From Tsukamurella asaccharolytica (lineage in GTDB: Bacteria > Actinomycetota > Actinomycetes > Mycobacteriales > Mycobacteriaceae), in assembly GCF_007858435.1 (NCBI RefSeq), contig NZ_VIGW01000007.1, positions 1-64,000 of the forward strand: 64,000 nucleotides of DNA, in the 5' to 3' direction. Positions 8,378-16,920 of this stretch are shown in pieces (position 1 is the first letter of the stretch; every line of letters starts with the position of its first letter). Both the position numbers and the translations under genes were made by a program. The notes under the pieces are model-generated. The model was not told where the DNA came from. It did no database searches and was given only the letters and a program-made list of their open reading frames with translations.

Positions 8378-10288
8378 CTACTGGACGTTGTTCGCGTCGG
8401 CGTCCGGGAACGCCGTCTGCGTGTAGCCGCCGCGGAGCGTGCCGTCGATGTAGGCGGCGCGGCCCGCACGACGGGCGATCTTGCCCGAGCTGGTGCGGGG
8501 CAGCGATCCGCCGGGCACCAGCAGGACGTCGCGGGCCAGCACGCCGTGGGCGGCGCCCACGGCCGAACGGATCCCGTCGGCGAGGGCCTGCTGGTCCTGC
8601 TTGGCGCCACCGGCGCCGAGTTCGGCCACGATGACCAGCTGCTCGCTCTGGTCGTCCGCGTCGAAGGTCAGGCCCGACGTGGTGGACTCGAAGACGGCCG
8701 CCGGCAGCTCGTTGGCCGGCACCGAGAACGCCGCGACGTAGCCCGTACGGATGTACTTGGTATTGGACTCCTGCGCCGTGAACTCGAGGTCCTGCGGGTA
8801 GTGGTTGCGGCCGTCCACGATCACCAGGTCCTTGACGCGGCCGGTGATGTACAGCTCGCCGTCGTGGTAGACGCCGAAGTCGCCGGTGCGCATCCACTTC
8901 GCCCGCTCGAGGTTCTTGACGCCCTCGGAGTGGCTGCCCTCGGAGAGCGGGGTCAGATAGTTCTGGAAGGTGTCGCGGGACTCCTCGTCGCGCTGCCAGT
9001 AACCCGAGCCGATGTTCATGCCGTGGAGCCAGACCTCGCCCACGGAATCGTCGGGCACCTCCTTGCCGGTCTCCGGGTCGACGATGCAGGCCCACTGGCT
9101 CAGCGCCACGGTGCCGCAGGAGACCTGCGGGACCGCGCCCTCGGCACCCTCCTCGGAGACGACGAACGTGCCGGCCGCCAGCTGATCGCGGTCGACGTAG
9201 ACCACGCGGGCCTCGTTCTCGACGGGCGTCGAGCTCACGAACAGCGTGGCCTCGGCCATGCCGAAGCAGGGCTTGATCGTCTTCGGCGAGAGGCCGTAGG
9301 GGGCGAAGGCCTCGTTGAACTTCTTCATCGACGAGACGGTGACCGGCTCGGAGCCGTTGATCAGGCCCTTGACGTTCGACAGGTCGAGGGTCTCGCCCTC
9401 CTTGGGCAGGCCGCGGGCGGCGGCGTGCTCGTAGGCGAAGTTCGGGGCGGCGGCGAAGGTCTCCGCGCCGTCCTCCACGGCGGCCAGCTCGTTGATCCAG
9501 CGGCCGGGGCGGCGCACGAACGCCGACGGGCTCATGATGGTGATGAACTTGCCGCCGAGCGCGGGGAGGATCACCGTGAGCAGGCCCATGTCGTGGAACA
9601 TCGGCAGCCAGGTGACGCCGCGGGAGTTGTCGTTGAGGTCCAGCGCGTGGATCATCTGGATCACGTTCGTGCCGACGGCCTCGTAGGTGATCTGCACGCC
9701 GGCCGGGTTCCGGGTGGAGCCGGAGGTGTACTGCAGGTACGCGATGGTGTCGCGGTAGATCGGGAAGGGCTTGAGCGTCGAGCCGACCGAGTCGGGGATG
9801 GCGTCCACGGCGATGATCCGCGGGCGCTCCTTCGCCGGGAGGTGGCGGAAGAAGTTGCGGCAGGCCTCGGCGGAGCCCGACGAGGTGAGGATCGCCGTCG
9901 GCTTGCAGTCCTCGAGGACGATGCGCAGGCGGTCCGTGTGGCCCGGCTCGTCCGGGCTGAACAGCGGCACGGCGATGTTGCCGGCGTAGAGGGCGCCGAA
10001 GAACGCGGTCACGTAATCGAGCCCCTGCGGGGCTAGGATCGCGACGCGGTCCTCGCGCTTGGTGATGTGCTGCAGCCGGGCGCCGATGGCGCGCAGGCGG
10101 GCGCCGAACTGCGACCAGGTCAGCTCATGGACGACGCCGTCGCGCTCGCGGCTGTAGTCGATGAAGCGGTACGCGAGGGTGTCGGCGCGCTCTCGTGCGT
10201 TGCGCTCGACGAAGTCGACCAGTGTGGTTCCTGGGCGGAAGAAGATGTTGCCGTCCTCGTCCAGAAACTGGTCAAACTCGTTGTTCAT
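8378..10288 (-). CDS. fadD32: Long-chain fatty-acyl-AMP ligase FadD32
   Basis: This 636-residue fatty-acyl-AMP ligase activates the meromycolic acid and passes it to the N-terminal ACP of Pks13. The adenylate-forming signature YTSGSTRNPAGV and the later motifs GEVWLHG and TGDFG are intact. The N-terminus (FFRPGTTLVDFVERNA) and gene order fadD32-pks13-accD4 identify it as FadD32 rather than a generic FadD. A good ribosome site (AAGGAG) lies 7 bases before the ATG at 10288. The 225 bases upstream (10289-10513) hold no gene and probably contain the operon promoter. Unlike M. tuberculosis, the Rv3802c-type esterase genes are not adjacent: two unrelated genes intervene. Confidence 0.97.
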   Translation of the reverse strand: MNNEFDQFLDEDGNIFFRPGTTLVDFVERNARERADTLAYRFIDYSRERDGVVHELTWSQFGARLRAIGARLQHITKREDRVAILAPQGLDYVTAFFGALYAGNIAVPLFSPDEPGHTDRLRIVLEDCKPTAILTSSGSAEACRNFFRHLPAKERPRIIAVDAIPDSVGSTLKPFPIYRDTIAYLQYTSGSTRNPAGVQITYEAVGTNVIQMIHALDLNDNSRGVTWLPMFHDMGLLTVILPALGGKFITIMSPSAFVRRPGRWINELAAVEDGAETFAAAPNFAYEHAAARGLPKEGETLDLSNVKGLINGSEPVTVSSMKKFNEAFAPYGLSPKTIKPCFGMAEATLFVSSTPVENEARVVYVDRDQLAAGTFVVSEEGAEGAVPQVSCGTVALSQWACIVDPETGKEVPDDSVGEVWLHGMNIGSGYWQRDEESRDTFQNYLTPLSEGSHSEGVKNLERAKWMRTGDFGVYHDGELYITGRVKDLVIVDGRNHYPQDLEFTAQESNTKYIRTGYVAAFSVPANELPAAVFESTTSGLTFDADDQSEQLVIVAELGAGGAKQDQQALADGIRSAVGAAHGVLARDVLLVPGGSLPRTSSGKIARRAGRAAYIDGTLRGGYTQTAFPDADANNVQ

Positions 10289-10513
10289 GCATCGCTCCTT
10301 GTAACCGTCGCCCGGCGGCGGACGGTCATACAGTGGTACATCGCGTGGCGGTCACGTCCCGTTGCGGGCCTGTGCGCCACCTCATAGTGCTTGACATCCG
10401 CAACATGTCTACCCGCTCGGGGCGGTCGCACGCTGTGAAAATCCGCAAACCCGGTTATCATACCGCGCCTCGTCGAGCAGGACGAAAACCCAGAGGTCGG
10501 GCCACGACGGGAC

Positions 10514-11494
10514 TCACTCGCCCTTGAGCTGCTCCAGGACGGGCGCGAACGCCTCCATCTGGGTGGGGATCACGCCGACGTAGGACATGCCCGTCGCGGC
10601 GCGGGTGGCGCGCACCTGGTCGGCGATCTCGTCGAACGTACCGATGGCGAGGTAGGGCGAGCCGAGGACGTCGTCGATCGTCACCTCCTTGTCGATCTCG
10701 ATGCTCGCCGAGAGGCCGCGCTCGATGGCTTTGAGCGCGAAGTCGGCGACCTGCTCGCGGTCGTCGGTGATGACGATGGTGGCGATCGACCAGGAGAGCT
10801 CGAGGTCGGCGAAGCGCTCGCCCGCGGCGGCCTTCACGATCTCGACCTTGTTCTTCACGGCGTCCATCGACATGTCGGAGATCTTGAGCTTGCCCTCGGA
10901 GGAGCTGCGGGGGTTGATCGAGACCACGTCGGCGCGGCGCGCGGCCAGCTCCAGCGTGCGCCGGGCGCCGGCGCCGATCGCGATCGGCGGGCGCGGACCC
11001 TGCCGCGGCCGCGGGTAGCCCTTGAGCTCGGAGACCCGGAAGACCTCGCCCTCGAACTCGGCCTCCTGGCCGCGGAGCAGCGCGTCGAGCACCGTCAGGC
11101 CCTCGTCGAGGCGCTGGAAGCGGCGGTCGGGCGACTCGAACTCGATGCCCGCCTGGTCGAAGTCCTCCTTGAAGGCGCCGAGGCCCAGGCCGACCTCGAG
11201 GCGCCCCTTGGACAGCACGTCGATGGTGGTGAGCTCCTTCGCCAGCACCGCCGGGTGCCGGAAGGGCATCGCGAGCATCGACGTCGCCAGGCGGATCTTC
11301 TCCGTGCTCACGGCCAGCGCCCCCAGCGCGGCCAGCGGTCCCACTTGCGCGTCCAGCCGGTCCGGGATGGCGAAGGTGTCGAACCCCAGCTCCTCGGCCT
11401 CCTGCGCGAGCTTGACGAACTTGCGCGCGCCGCCCTCGTCGGCGTTGCCGGCGCCGCCGGCCGCGAACCGGAACTTGCGGGGCTCAGTGGTCAC
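10514..11494 (-). CDS. LLM-class (luciferase-like) F420-dependent oxidoreductase
   Basis: This 326-residue single-domain TIM-barrel protein is of the bacterial luciferase-like family. Typical stretches are EELGFDTFAIPDRLD near the N-terminus, then STEKIRLATSMLAMPFRHPAVLAKE and GRLEVGLGLGAFKEDF, the flavin/F420-binding side of the barrel. Mycobacteriales contain many F420-using members, so F420 is a reasonable guess for the cofactor, but the substrate cannot be told. The start is GTG. It is followed by a non-coding gap before fadD32 on the same strand, so it could be transcribed with it, but the 225-bp spacing argues for a separate unit. Confidence 0.85.
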   Translation of the reverse strand: MTTEPRKFRFAAGGAGNADEGGARKFVKLAQEAEELGFDTFAIPDRLDAQVGPLAALGALAVSTEKIRLATSMLAMPFRHPAVLAKELTTIDVLSKGRLEVGLGLGAFKEDFDQAGIEFESPDRRFQRLDEGLTVLDALLRGQEAEFEGEVFRVSELKGYPRPRQGPRPPIAIGAGARRTLELAARRADVVSINPRSSSEGKLKISDMSMDAVKNKVEIVKAAAGERFADLELSWSIATIVITDDREQVADFALKAIERGLSASIEIDKEVTIDDVLGSPYLAIGTFDEIADQVRATRAATGMSYVGVIPTQMEAFAPVLEQLKGE

Positions 11495-11965
11495 GTGTGG
11501 GTACTCCTGGTCGACGGTGCGGGTCGTGAAACGTTGCGCTCAGCCTAACGGTTGCCCGACGGTGCCTCGGCCGCCCTGTGATTCCCGGTGCCGGTGACCA
11601 GCGCGCGACCAGCCGGGGGAAGTCCGCCGCCGGGTTCCCCTGTGCCGGCCTCGGCGCCGTCGTCCCCCGCTCGGCGCCGATTCCCCACCGCGGCGTTCGG
11701 TCCCCCACCAGACGCCGCTCCACAGGTGGGGGACCGAACGTCCCCCACTCGCCGCCGAATCCCCCACCAGACGCCGGCTCTCCCCCACCGCACGCCCGGC
11801 GTTTCGCGGGGGCCCGAACGTCCCCCACTCGCCGCCGAATCCCCCACCAGACGCCACCGCGAGGCCTGTCCTCCCCCGCTCACCGCCCGATCCCCCACCC
11901 AACGCCGCGACCGGCGACAATGGGCGGGCGGCTGGAGAGACCGGCTCGCCGAAAGAGGTGGCGCG
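11495..11965. other. Intergenic region between divergent genes, largely repeat array
   Basis: This 471-base gap separates the divergent oxidoreductase (minus) and deiminase (plus). It must hold both promoters. Its middle is taken up by the C-rich repeats listed separately at 11663-11907. No convincing coding region is seen: frames open on the minus strand are low-complexity Gly/Arg/Trp-rich products of the repeat. Confidence 0.7.
11663..11907. repeat. Imperfect tandem array of C-rich repeats (TCCCCCAC core)
   Basis: A core TCCCCCAC/TCCCCCGC recurs about every 20 or 40 bases (11663, 11701, 11741, 11781, 11821, 11872, 11891, plus CCCCCAC at 11761 and 11841). Two copies of a unit of about 43 bases are almost identical and exactly 80 bases apart: CGAACGTCCCCCACTCGCCG followed by CCGAATCCCCCACCAGACGC begin at about 11734 and 11814. 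Flanking copies at 11663 and 11872 are degenerate. On the minus strand the array reads as repeated runs of five G, with potential for G-quadruplex formation. Confidence 0.8.
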
Positions 11966-13081
11966 GTGCAGCGACGGAACTTCCTAGTGGCGGCGGGGGC
12001 GGCGCTACTGGCGGCGTGCGGCGCACCGTCGAACCCGCCGGCGGAGAGGTCGCCCGTGGACCGGGGCGGACGACGGTGGCGCATGCCCGACGAGGGCGAC
12101 CGCCACGAGCGCACGTGGATGGCGCTGGCCGCGCGCGAGGACGTGTGGGGGCGCACCCTGCTGCCCGACGTGCAGCGGACGCTCATGCTCATCGCGACGA
12201 CGATCGGCCGCTTCGAGCCCGTCTCGATGCTGGTGCGACCCGACCAGCTGGACGGCGCCCGCGCGCTGCTCGGCGCCGCAACCGGCGTCACCCTGGTGCC
12301 CGCAGAACTCGACGATCTGTGGATCCGCGACACCGGCCCGACGTTCGTCACCGGCGAACAGGGCCTCGCGGGCGTCGACTTCAACTTCAACGGCTGGGGG
12401 AACAAGCAGATCCACGACGCCGACGCGAAGGTCGCCGGCTTCGTCACCGCGCAGGTGAGAGCCGAGGCTGTGGGGACGGACCTGGTGATCGAGGGCGGCG
12501 CGCTGGAGGTCGACGGCGAGGGCACCGCGATCATCACCGAAAGCTGCGTGCTCAACGACAACCGGAACCCCGGTTGGACGAAGCAGCAGGTGGAGGCGGA
12601 GCTGAGCGATCTCCTGGGAATCGACAAGGTGATCTGGCTGCCCGGCATCAAGGGCAAGGACATCACCGACGGGCACACCGATTTCTACGCGCGGTTCACT
12701 TCGCCCGGGGTGGTGGTGGCCGCCCAGGACGACGACCCCGACTCCTTCGACCACGATGTCACGAGACGTCACCTGGAGATCCTCCGCGGCGCCACCGACG
12801 CGAAGGGTCGGAAACTACAGGTGGAGGCGCTGCGCGCGCCGTCGACGGTCCGCGAGCGGCACGCGATCGACGACGACTTCGCCGCGGGCTACATCAACTT
12901 CTACCTGTGCAACGGCGCCGTGATCTGCCCGCAGTTCGGCGATACGGACACCGACGGCGCGGCGCGCGCGACGCTGCAGCGGCTGTTTCCCGGCCGCGAG
13001 GTGGTTCAGCTCGACATCGACCCGGTCGCTGCGGGCGGCGGCGGGATCCACTGCGCCACCCAGCAGCAACCGGCCCGATGA
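11966..13081 (+). CDS. Secreted agmatine deiminase / peptidylarginine deiminase-family protein
   Basis: This 371-residue protein has a Tat-like, lipoprotein-type N-terminus: RRNFLVAAGAALLAACG, with a twin arginine and a lipobox cysteine at about residue 18. It is therefore probably exported and lipid-anchored. The mature part is of the PAD_porph/AguA guanidino-group-modifying fold: DLWIRDTGPTFV, GGALEVDGEGT, GHTDFYARF and the C-terminal catalytic GGGGIHCATQQQP. These give the Asp/His/Cys set of the family, so it should hydrolyse a guanidino compound such as agmatine to ammonia and a ureido product. The start is GTG at 11966, chosen because GAAAGAGG precedes it; longer upstream frames run into the repeat array. 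Cell-surface location is unusual for agmatine deiminase. Confidence 0.85.
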   Translation: MQRRNFLVAAGAALLAACGAPSNPPAERSPVDRGGRRWRMPDEGDRHERTWMALAAREDVWGRTLLPDVQRTLMLIATTIGRFEPVSMLVRPDQLDGARALLGAATGVTLVPAELDDLWIRDTGPTFVTGEQGLAGVDFNFNGWGNKQIHDADAKVAGFVTAQVRAEAVGTDLVIEGGALEVDGEGTAIITESCVLNDNRNPGWTKQQVEAELSDLLGIDKVIWLPGIKGKDITDGHTDFYARFTSPGVVVAAQDDDPDSFDHDVTRRHLEILRGATDAKGRKLQVEALRAPSTVRERHAIDDDFAAGYINFYLCNGAVICPQFGDTDTDGAARATLQRLFPGREVVQLDIDPVAAGGGGIHCATQQQPAR

Positions 13082-13096
13082 GCGGAGAGCCCGCGG

Positions 13097-14050
13097 CTAC
13101 TTCGTCTTGGGCGCCCGGTCGATGACGCCGGTGGCCCAGCCGGTGAGCCACTGCGTGGCCGTCTTGCCCTCGAGCGACCAGTTCGCGGTGGTGCCGTACG
13201 CGGCGTGCGAGTTCTGGGTGACGGTGGAGATCACCTGCGGCAGGCCTGTGGCCAGCCCCAACAGCCCGCCCTTGGGCTGATTGCAGATGGGGTCGTTCGA
13301 GCCGCAGATCGTGACGACGCGGTCGTTGACCGAGCCGAAGCCACCGTCGCGCTTACCCTGCAGGTCGACGCCGGAGAAGCTGAAGCCCGCGAAGGTGACC
13401 TCGACGCCCTCACCCTCGGGGTCGGGGCCGATGGCGCGGCCCTGCCCCTGGACCCGGCGGCTGTCGGAGATCAGGCCCACGCCGAGCAGTCGCTCGGCGG
13501 TGATCGGTCCGTTGCCGGCGCCGATCCGCGCGGCGATGTTGCCGGCGATCGTCGCGCCCTGCGAGAACCCGACGAGGACGAAGCCGGTGCGCGGGCACTT
13601 GTCCGTGACCGCGGTGATCTTGGCGATCGCGCGGTCGGTGCCCTGCTGCCGCGACGCCTGATACGTCATCTGGCCGTCCGGTGGCACCGCGACCGGATTG
13701 TGGAACTGGGCCGCGTAATTCAGGGTCCAGATATCGGCTCGGGCATCGGCGTAGCGCTGGTCCAGCGGGTTCGTCACCTGCAGCATCAGCGAGCGCGGGT
13801 TGAACTTCGGCGCCTCGGGCGAGTCGGTGGCCGAGGACTCCCAGGTGCCCGGGAAGGAGATCAGCTGAACGTCCGGGCAGTCCGCGGCCTGCGTCCCCGT
13901 CGGCGGACCGGGCGGTGACGGCTCCGGCTTCCGGATCATCGTGATGATGAGCGTGACCACGACGATGATCGCGATGATCGCGGCGATGATGACGGCGATG
14001 CCGAACACGCGACCGGCCTTCCGCGCTCCCTGACTCTTCGTACCTGCCAT
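13097..14050 (-). CDS. Membrane-anchored cutinase-family esterase, Culp6/Rv3802c-like (copy 1)
   Basis: This 317-residue protein has a short cytoplasmic N-terminus, one membrane helix (about residues 15-39), a Pro-rich linker and an extracytoplasmic alpha/beta hydrolase domain. The catalytic triad is readable as Ser163 (GFSQGA), Asp253 (CGSNDPICNQ) and His282 (NSHAAYGT). Disulfide cysteines flank the domain (ADCPD, KCPRTG). Rv3802c is an essential mycolate-related esterase/phospholipase located beside fadD32 in M. tuberculosis, so a role in the mycolate envelope is likely. The next gene upstream is a close paralogue, 19 bp away. Confidence 0.9.
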   Translation of the reverse strand: MAGTKSQGARKAGRVFGIAVIIAAIIAIIVVVTLIITMIRKPEPSPPGPPTGTQAADCPDVQLISFPGTWESSATDSPEAPKFNPRSLMLQVTNPLDQRYADARADIWTLNYAAQFHNPVAVPPDGQMTYQASRQQGTDRAIAKITAVTDKCPRTGFVLVGFSQGATIAGNIAARIGAGNGPITAERLLGVGLISDSRRVQGQGRAIGPDPEGEGVEVTFAGFSFSGVDLQGKRDGGFGSVNDRVVTICGSNDPICNQPKGGLLGLATGLPQVISTVTQNSHAAYGTTANWSLEGKTATQWLTGWATGVIDRAPKTK

Positions 14051-14069
14051 TCCTATGTGAATACCAGGA

Positions 14070-15080
14070 CTAGCTGTGGGGAGGCTTAGGCGCCTTGTCG
14101 ATCACGCCGCGCGCCCAGGCCTGCAGCCACTGCGTGGCGGTCTGCCCGTTCGCCGACCAATCGGAGGTCGTCGCGTACAGCGCGTGCGAGTTCCCGGTGA
14201 GCACCTTCTCCAACTCGGGCAGCGTGGTCGCGATGTTCCCCGCCTGGAAGATGTCCTTCGGCTGGTTGCAGATCGGGTCCCGGTTGCCGCACAGGGAGAC
14301 GGTGCGGTCCTTGACCGCGCCGAAGCCGCCCTCGCGCTTGCCGCGCAGCGACAGGCTGCCGAAGCTGAAGCCGCCGTAGGCCACCTCGACGCCCACGCCG
14401 GGCGGATTCGGGCCGGCGGTGCGGGCGTCACCGGGCTCGCGGCGTCCGTCCGAGATCAGGCCCACGCCCAGGACGTTCTCCGCCGGGACCACGCCCTTGC
14501 CCGCGCCGATCTCGCCGGCGATGTCGCCCGCGATCACTGCGCCCTGCGAGAAGCCCATCAGCACGAAACCGGTGAGCTTGCACCTGTCGTAGACCTTCTT
14601 CATCTGGGCGACCGACTTGTCGTAGCCCTCGGTGCGGGACTTCTCGTAGGAGGCCTGCCCGTCCGGCGGGATCGCGACGGGGTTCGACAGCTGCGCGACG
14701 TACGGGGTGGTCCACACGTCGGCGCGGGAATCGGGCAGCGCCGCGGCGAGCGGCGCGGTGACCTTGAGCATCAGCGAGTTCGGGTTGAACGTGGGCCGGT
14801 ACGGATCGTCCCGCGACGACGACTCCAGCGTGCCGGGCACCGAGATCACCTGCACGTCCGGGCAGTCCGCGGGCTGCGAGGTCGGCCGCGCCGCAGTGGC
14901 CGACGGGCTCGACGAGGAACCGTCGGGACCGACGGGCGGGAGCGACGGCCCCGGCCGGAGCCAGGTGCCCACCAGGATCGCCAACAGGACGAGCGCGATG
15001 ATCACGACCACGCCGACGACGATCGTCACCGGCGAGAACCTGCGCCCGCCGCTCTGCTTTTCGGGTTCCTGATGCGTCAC
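14070..15080 (-). CDS. Membrane-anchored cutinase-family esterase, Culp6/Rv3802c-like (copy 2)
   Basis: This 336-residue paralogue of the neighbouring esterase has an N-terminal membrane helix (residues about 18-40), a Ser/Pro linker, and a cutinase domain with Ser178 (GFSQGA), Asp268 (CGNRDPICNQ) and His299 (GNSHALYAT). The GTG start at 15080 is preferred because it falls 4 bases after the stop of the upstream lipoprotein gene; the frame is open further but has no reason to start earlier. Three genes (DUF732 lipoprotein, this one, the next esterase) form one minus-strand unit. The two esterases probably arose by tandem duplication; they differ in the linker and in surface residues but keep identical active-site motifs. 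Confidence 0.88.
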   Translation of the reverse strand: MTHQEPEKQSGGRRFSPVTIVVGVVVIIALVLLAILVGTWLRPGPSLPPVGPDGSSSSPSATAARPTSQPADCPDVQVISVPGTLESSSRDDPYRPTFNPNSLMLKVTAPLAAALPDSRADVWTTPYVAQLSNPVAIPPDGQASYEKSRTEGYDKSVAQMKKVYDRCKLTGFVLMGFSQGAVIAGDIAGEIGAGKGVVPAENVLGVGLISDGRREPGDARTAGPNPPGVGVEVAYGGFSFGSLSLRGKREGGFGAVKDRTVSLCGNRDPICNQPKDIFQAGNIATTLPELEKVLTGNSHALYATTSDWSANGQTATQWLQAWARGVIDKAPKPPHS

Positions 15081-15084
15081 GGGA

Positions 15085-15543
15085 TCACTTCTTGCAGTAG
15101 GAGGACCGCGCCTCGGCGATGAACTTCTTCGCGTTCGCGGAGGCGGCGTCACCGTCGTACGGGCCGAGGATGCCGACCACGAAGGGCTCCAGGTTCTTGG
15201 CGTCGCGGCCAGACTTGTCGTACTCGCACGCGAACTGGGCGGCGTTGATCACCACGTCGTCGGGGGCCTTCACGCCGTCCGCGCGGACCTTGGCGATGAA
15301 CTCCTTGTCCTTCTGCGGGGTCGCCGCGTTCGCGGTGGAGCTCGCGCCCGCGGAGCCCGACGTGCCCGGGTAGCCCGACGGTGCCGTGGCGGAGCCGGGA
15401 GCGGTCGCGGGCAGCGAGGTGGGCCCGCCCTCCACAGCCGTGGTGGGCGCCTCGACCGTCGAACTGCCGCCGCACGCGACGGCACCGAGCAGCACGCCGC
15501 CCGTCAGCACTGCGGCCGCGAGGGCTCCCCGAAGTCCAGCCAT
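15085..15543 (-). CDS. DUF732-type secreted lipoprotein
   Basis: This small protein of 152 residues starts MAGLRGALAAAVLTGGVLLG and has a lipobox-like AVACGG with Cys at about residue 24, followed by a Thr/Ser/Pro-rich linker and a C-terminal domain of about 80 residues. Two cysteines in that domain (FACEY and SYCKK) match the disulfide pattern of the mycobacterial DUF732 family, whose function is unknown. The ATG at 15543 has a strong AAGGAG 8 bases upstream. It lies 4 bases before the second esterase and is probably co-expressed with both esterases. Confidence 0.75.
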   Translation of the reverse strand: MAGLRGALAAAVLTGGVLLGAVACGGSSTVEAPTTAVEGGPTSLPATAPGSATAPSGYPGTSGSAGASSTANAATPQKDKEFIAKVRADGVKAPDDVVINAAQFACEYDKSGRDAKNLEPFVVGILGPYDGDAASANAKKFIAEARSSYCKK

Positions 15544-15623
15544 GTCTTCTCTCCTTGAAGTACGTCGGCACTGGGCGCTGCCAAGGCTACCGGCAGCGGC
15601 GAACCGCAACCCCCGGTCGGGCG

Positions 15624-16092
15624 TCAGCGTGCGGTCGCAACCCCGTTGACCAGTGCGATCACGCCGCGCTCGAATCGCTGCTCGAAGCCGCCGGGAATGG
15701 GCGTGGACTCGGCGACCGGGTAGCCGAGGCGCCCGCCCTCGTAGCCCTGGCGCCCCCACTCGGCGAAGATCGGCCCGTTGTTCACCACCGTCGCGGGGGT
15801 CTTCGGCGACCAGTAGATCTGGCCGCCCTGGAACCGCTGGAAGGCGCCCGCGGGGAGTTTCGTCTCGTCTCCCACCGGCAGGCCGAGCGGCGAGCGCTCG
15901 TAGTTCAGCGCGGCGTACTTGTCGCGGATCGCGCCGCGCACCGCGCGGGCGCCGGTCTGCGGACTCCAGTACACGGTGCCGCGCTGGAACTGCTGGTAGC
16001 GGCCCTTCTTATCGGGCAGAGCCTGCTCGGGCCCGGTCGGGTGGCCGAGCGGGCCGCCGGGGCCGCCCGTGCCGAGGTAGGCGCCACCGATC
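15624..16092 (-). pseudogene. LGFP-repeat cell-surface protein, 5' end deleted
   Basis: The remaining 3' part encodes about three LGFP repeats (GGPLGHPTGPEQ..YWSPQTGA; SPLGLPVGDETK..YWSPKTPA; GRLGYPVAEST..FERGVIALVNG) and a natural stop (TGA at 15624-15626). LGFP modules are wall-associated in mycolate bacteria and are found, for instance, in trehalose mycolyltransferase PS1. The signal peptide and earlier repeats that such a protein needs are missing: at about 16093 the sequence switches to the antisense of a dehydrogenase gene. The frame continues to an ATG at 16190, but those 30-odd residues are just the dehydrogenase read backwards. It is therefore a 5'-truncated remnant without promoter or signal peptide. 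Confidence 0.8.
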
Positions 16093-16095
16093 GCG

Positions 16096-16920
16096 GAGGC
16101 TGCGGAGCGGTGGGGCATCAGCGTCGGAGACCGTGTCACCAGCGAGCAGATCGTGCCCTGCTGGAAGTGCCGCTTCTGTATGACCGGCAACTACCACATG
16201 TGCGCCCCTCACGACATGTACGGCTTCAAGCGGGCCACCCCCGGAGCGATGGCCGAATACATGGTCTACAAGCGCAACGCCAAGGTGCACCGCGTCTCGA
16301 GCAGCCTGCCGCCGGCCCACGCCGCCTTCGCCGAACCCCTCTCCTGCGCACTGCACGCGGTCGAACGAGGTCAGCTCACCTTCGACGACACCGTGGTGGT
16401 TGCCGGTTGCGGACCGATCGGGCTCGGCATGATCGCCGGTGCCCGCGCCAAGAACCCGGCCCGGATCATTGCTCTCGACGTGATGCCTACCAAGCTCGAG
16501 CTGGCCAAGCTTTCCGGCGCCGATCTAACCATCAACATCGCCGAGGAGGACCCGGTCGGGATCATCGCCGACCTGACCGGCGGTTACGGCGCCGATGTCT
16601 ACCTCGAAGGCACCGGGCATCCCTCGGCTGTGGGTCAAGGCCTCAACGTGCTGCGCAAAATGGGTCGATTCGTGGAGTACAGCGTCTTCGGCAGCGATGT
16701 GTCGGTCGACTGGTCGATCATCTCCGATGACAAGGAGCTCGACGTGCTCGGAGCCCATCTCGGCCCCAACTGCTGGCCCGCTGCCATCAAGCTGCTGGAG
16801 AACGGCGCGTTGCCGATGGACCGGATCGTCACCCACCAGTTGCCGTTGAGCGAGTTCCAGACCGGGCTCGACCTGGTTGCCAGCGGGAGTGACTCGATCA
16901 AGGTCAGCCTGCTGCCGTGA
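16096..16920 (+). pseudogene. eltD: Erythritol/L-threitol dehydrogenase-like Zn-dependent MDR, N-terminus deleted
   Basis: The frame covers the last roughly 275 residues of a zinc-dependent medium-chain dehydrogenase resembling M. smegmatis EltD, which oxidises erythritol and L-threitol to L-erythrulose. Present are the structural zinc cysteines (CWKCRFC...HMC), the Rossmann motif VVAGCGPIGLG and the conserved C-terminus. Absent is the first part of the catalytic GroES-like domain, about 90-95 residues, including the expected catalytic-zinc Cys and His/Glu. An in-frame stop lies at 16078-16080, and no start codon follows until GTG at 16153. The fragment should be catalytically dead. Its TGA overlaps the next gene (GTGA), showing the original operon organisation. 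The substrate assignment is from recalled similarity plus operon content. Confidence 0.85.

Noticed and set aside
1144-10036. Very long open frames on the plus strand opposite accD4, pks13 and fadD32
   Set aside because: They are antisense shadows of GC-rich genes: Arg/His/Val/Asp-rich composition, no domains, and the minus-strand proteins are unambiguous.
11540-11920. Minus-strand frames with repeated GGEWGTFG-like and VGDSAASGG segments
   Set aside because: They are translations of the C-rich repeat array, low in complexity, without ribosome sites, and change frame between repeats.
16153-16920. Treating the dehydrogenase as an intact gene starting at GTG 16153
   Set aside because: Such a product would lack most of the catalytic zinc domain. 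The homologous frame continues upstream of this GTG to the junction, so the start is not natural.
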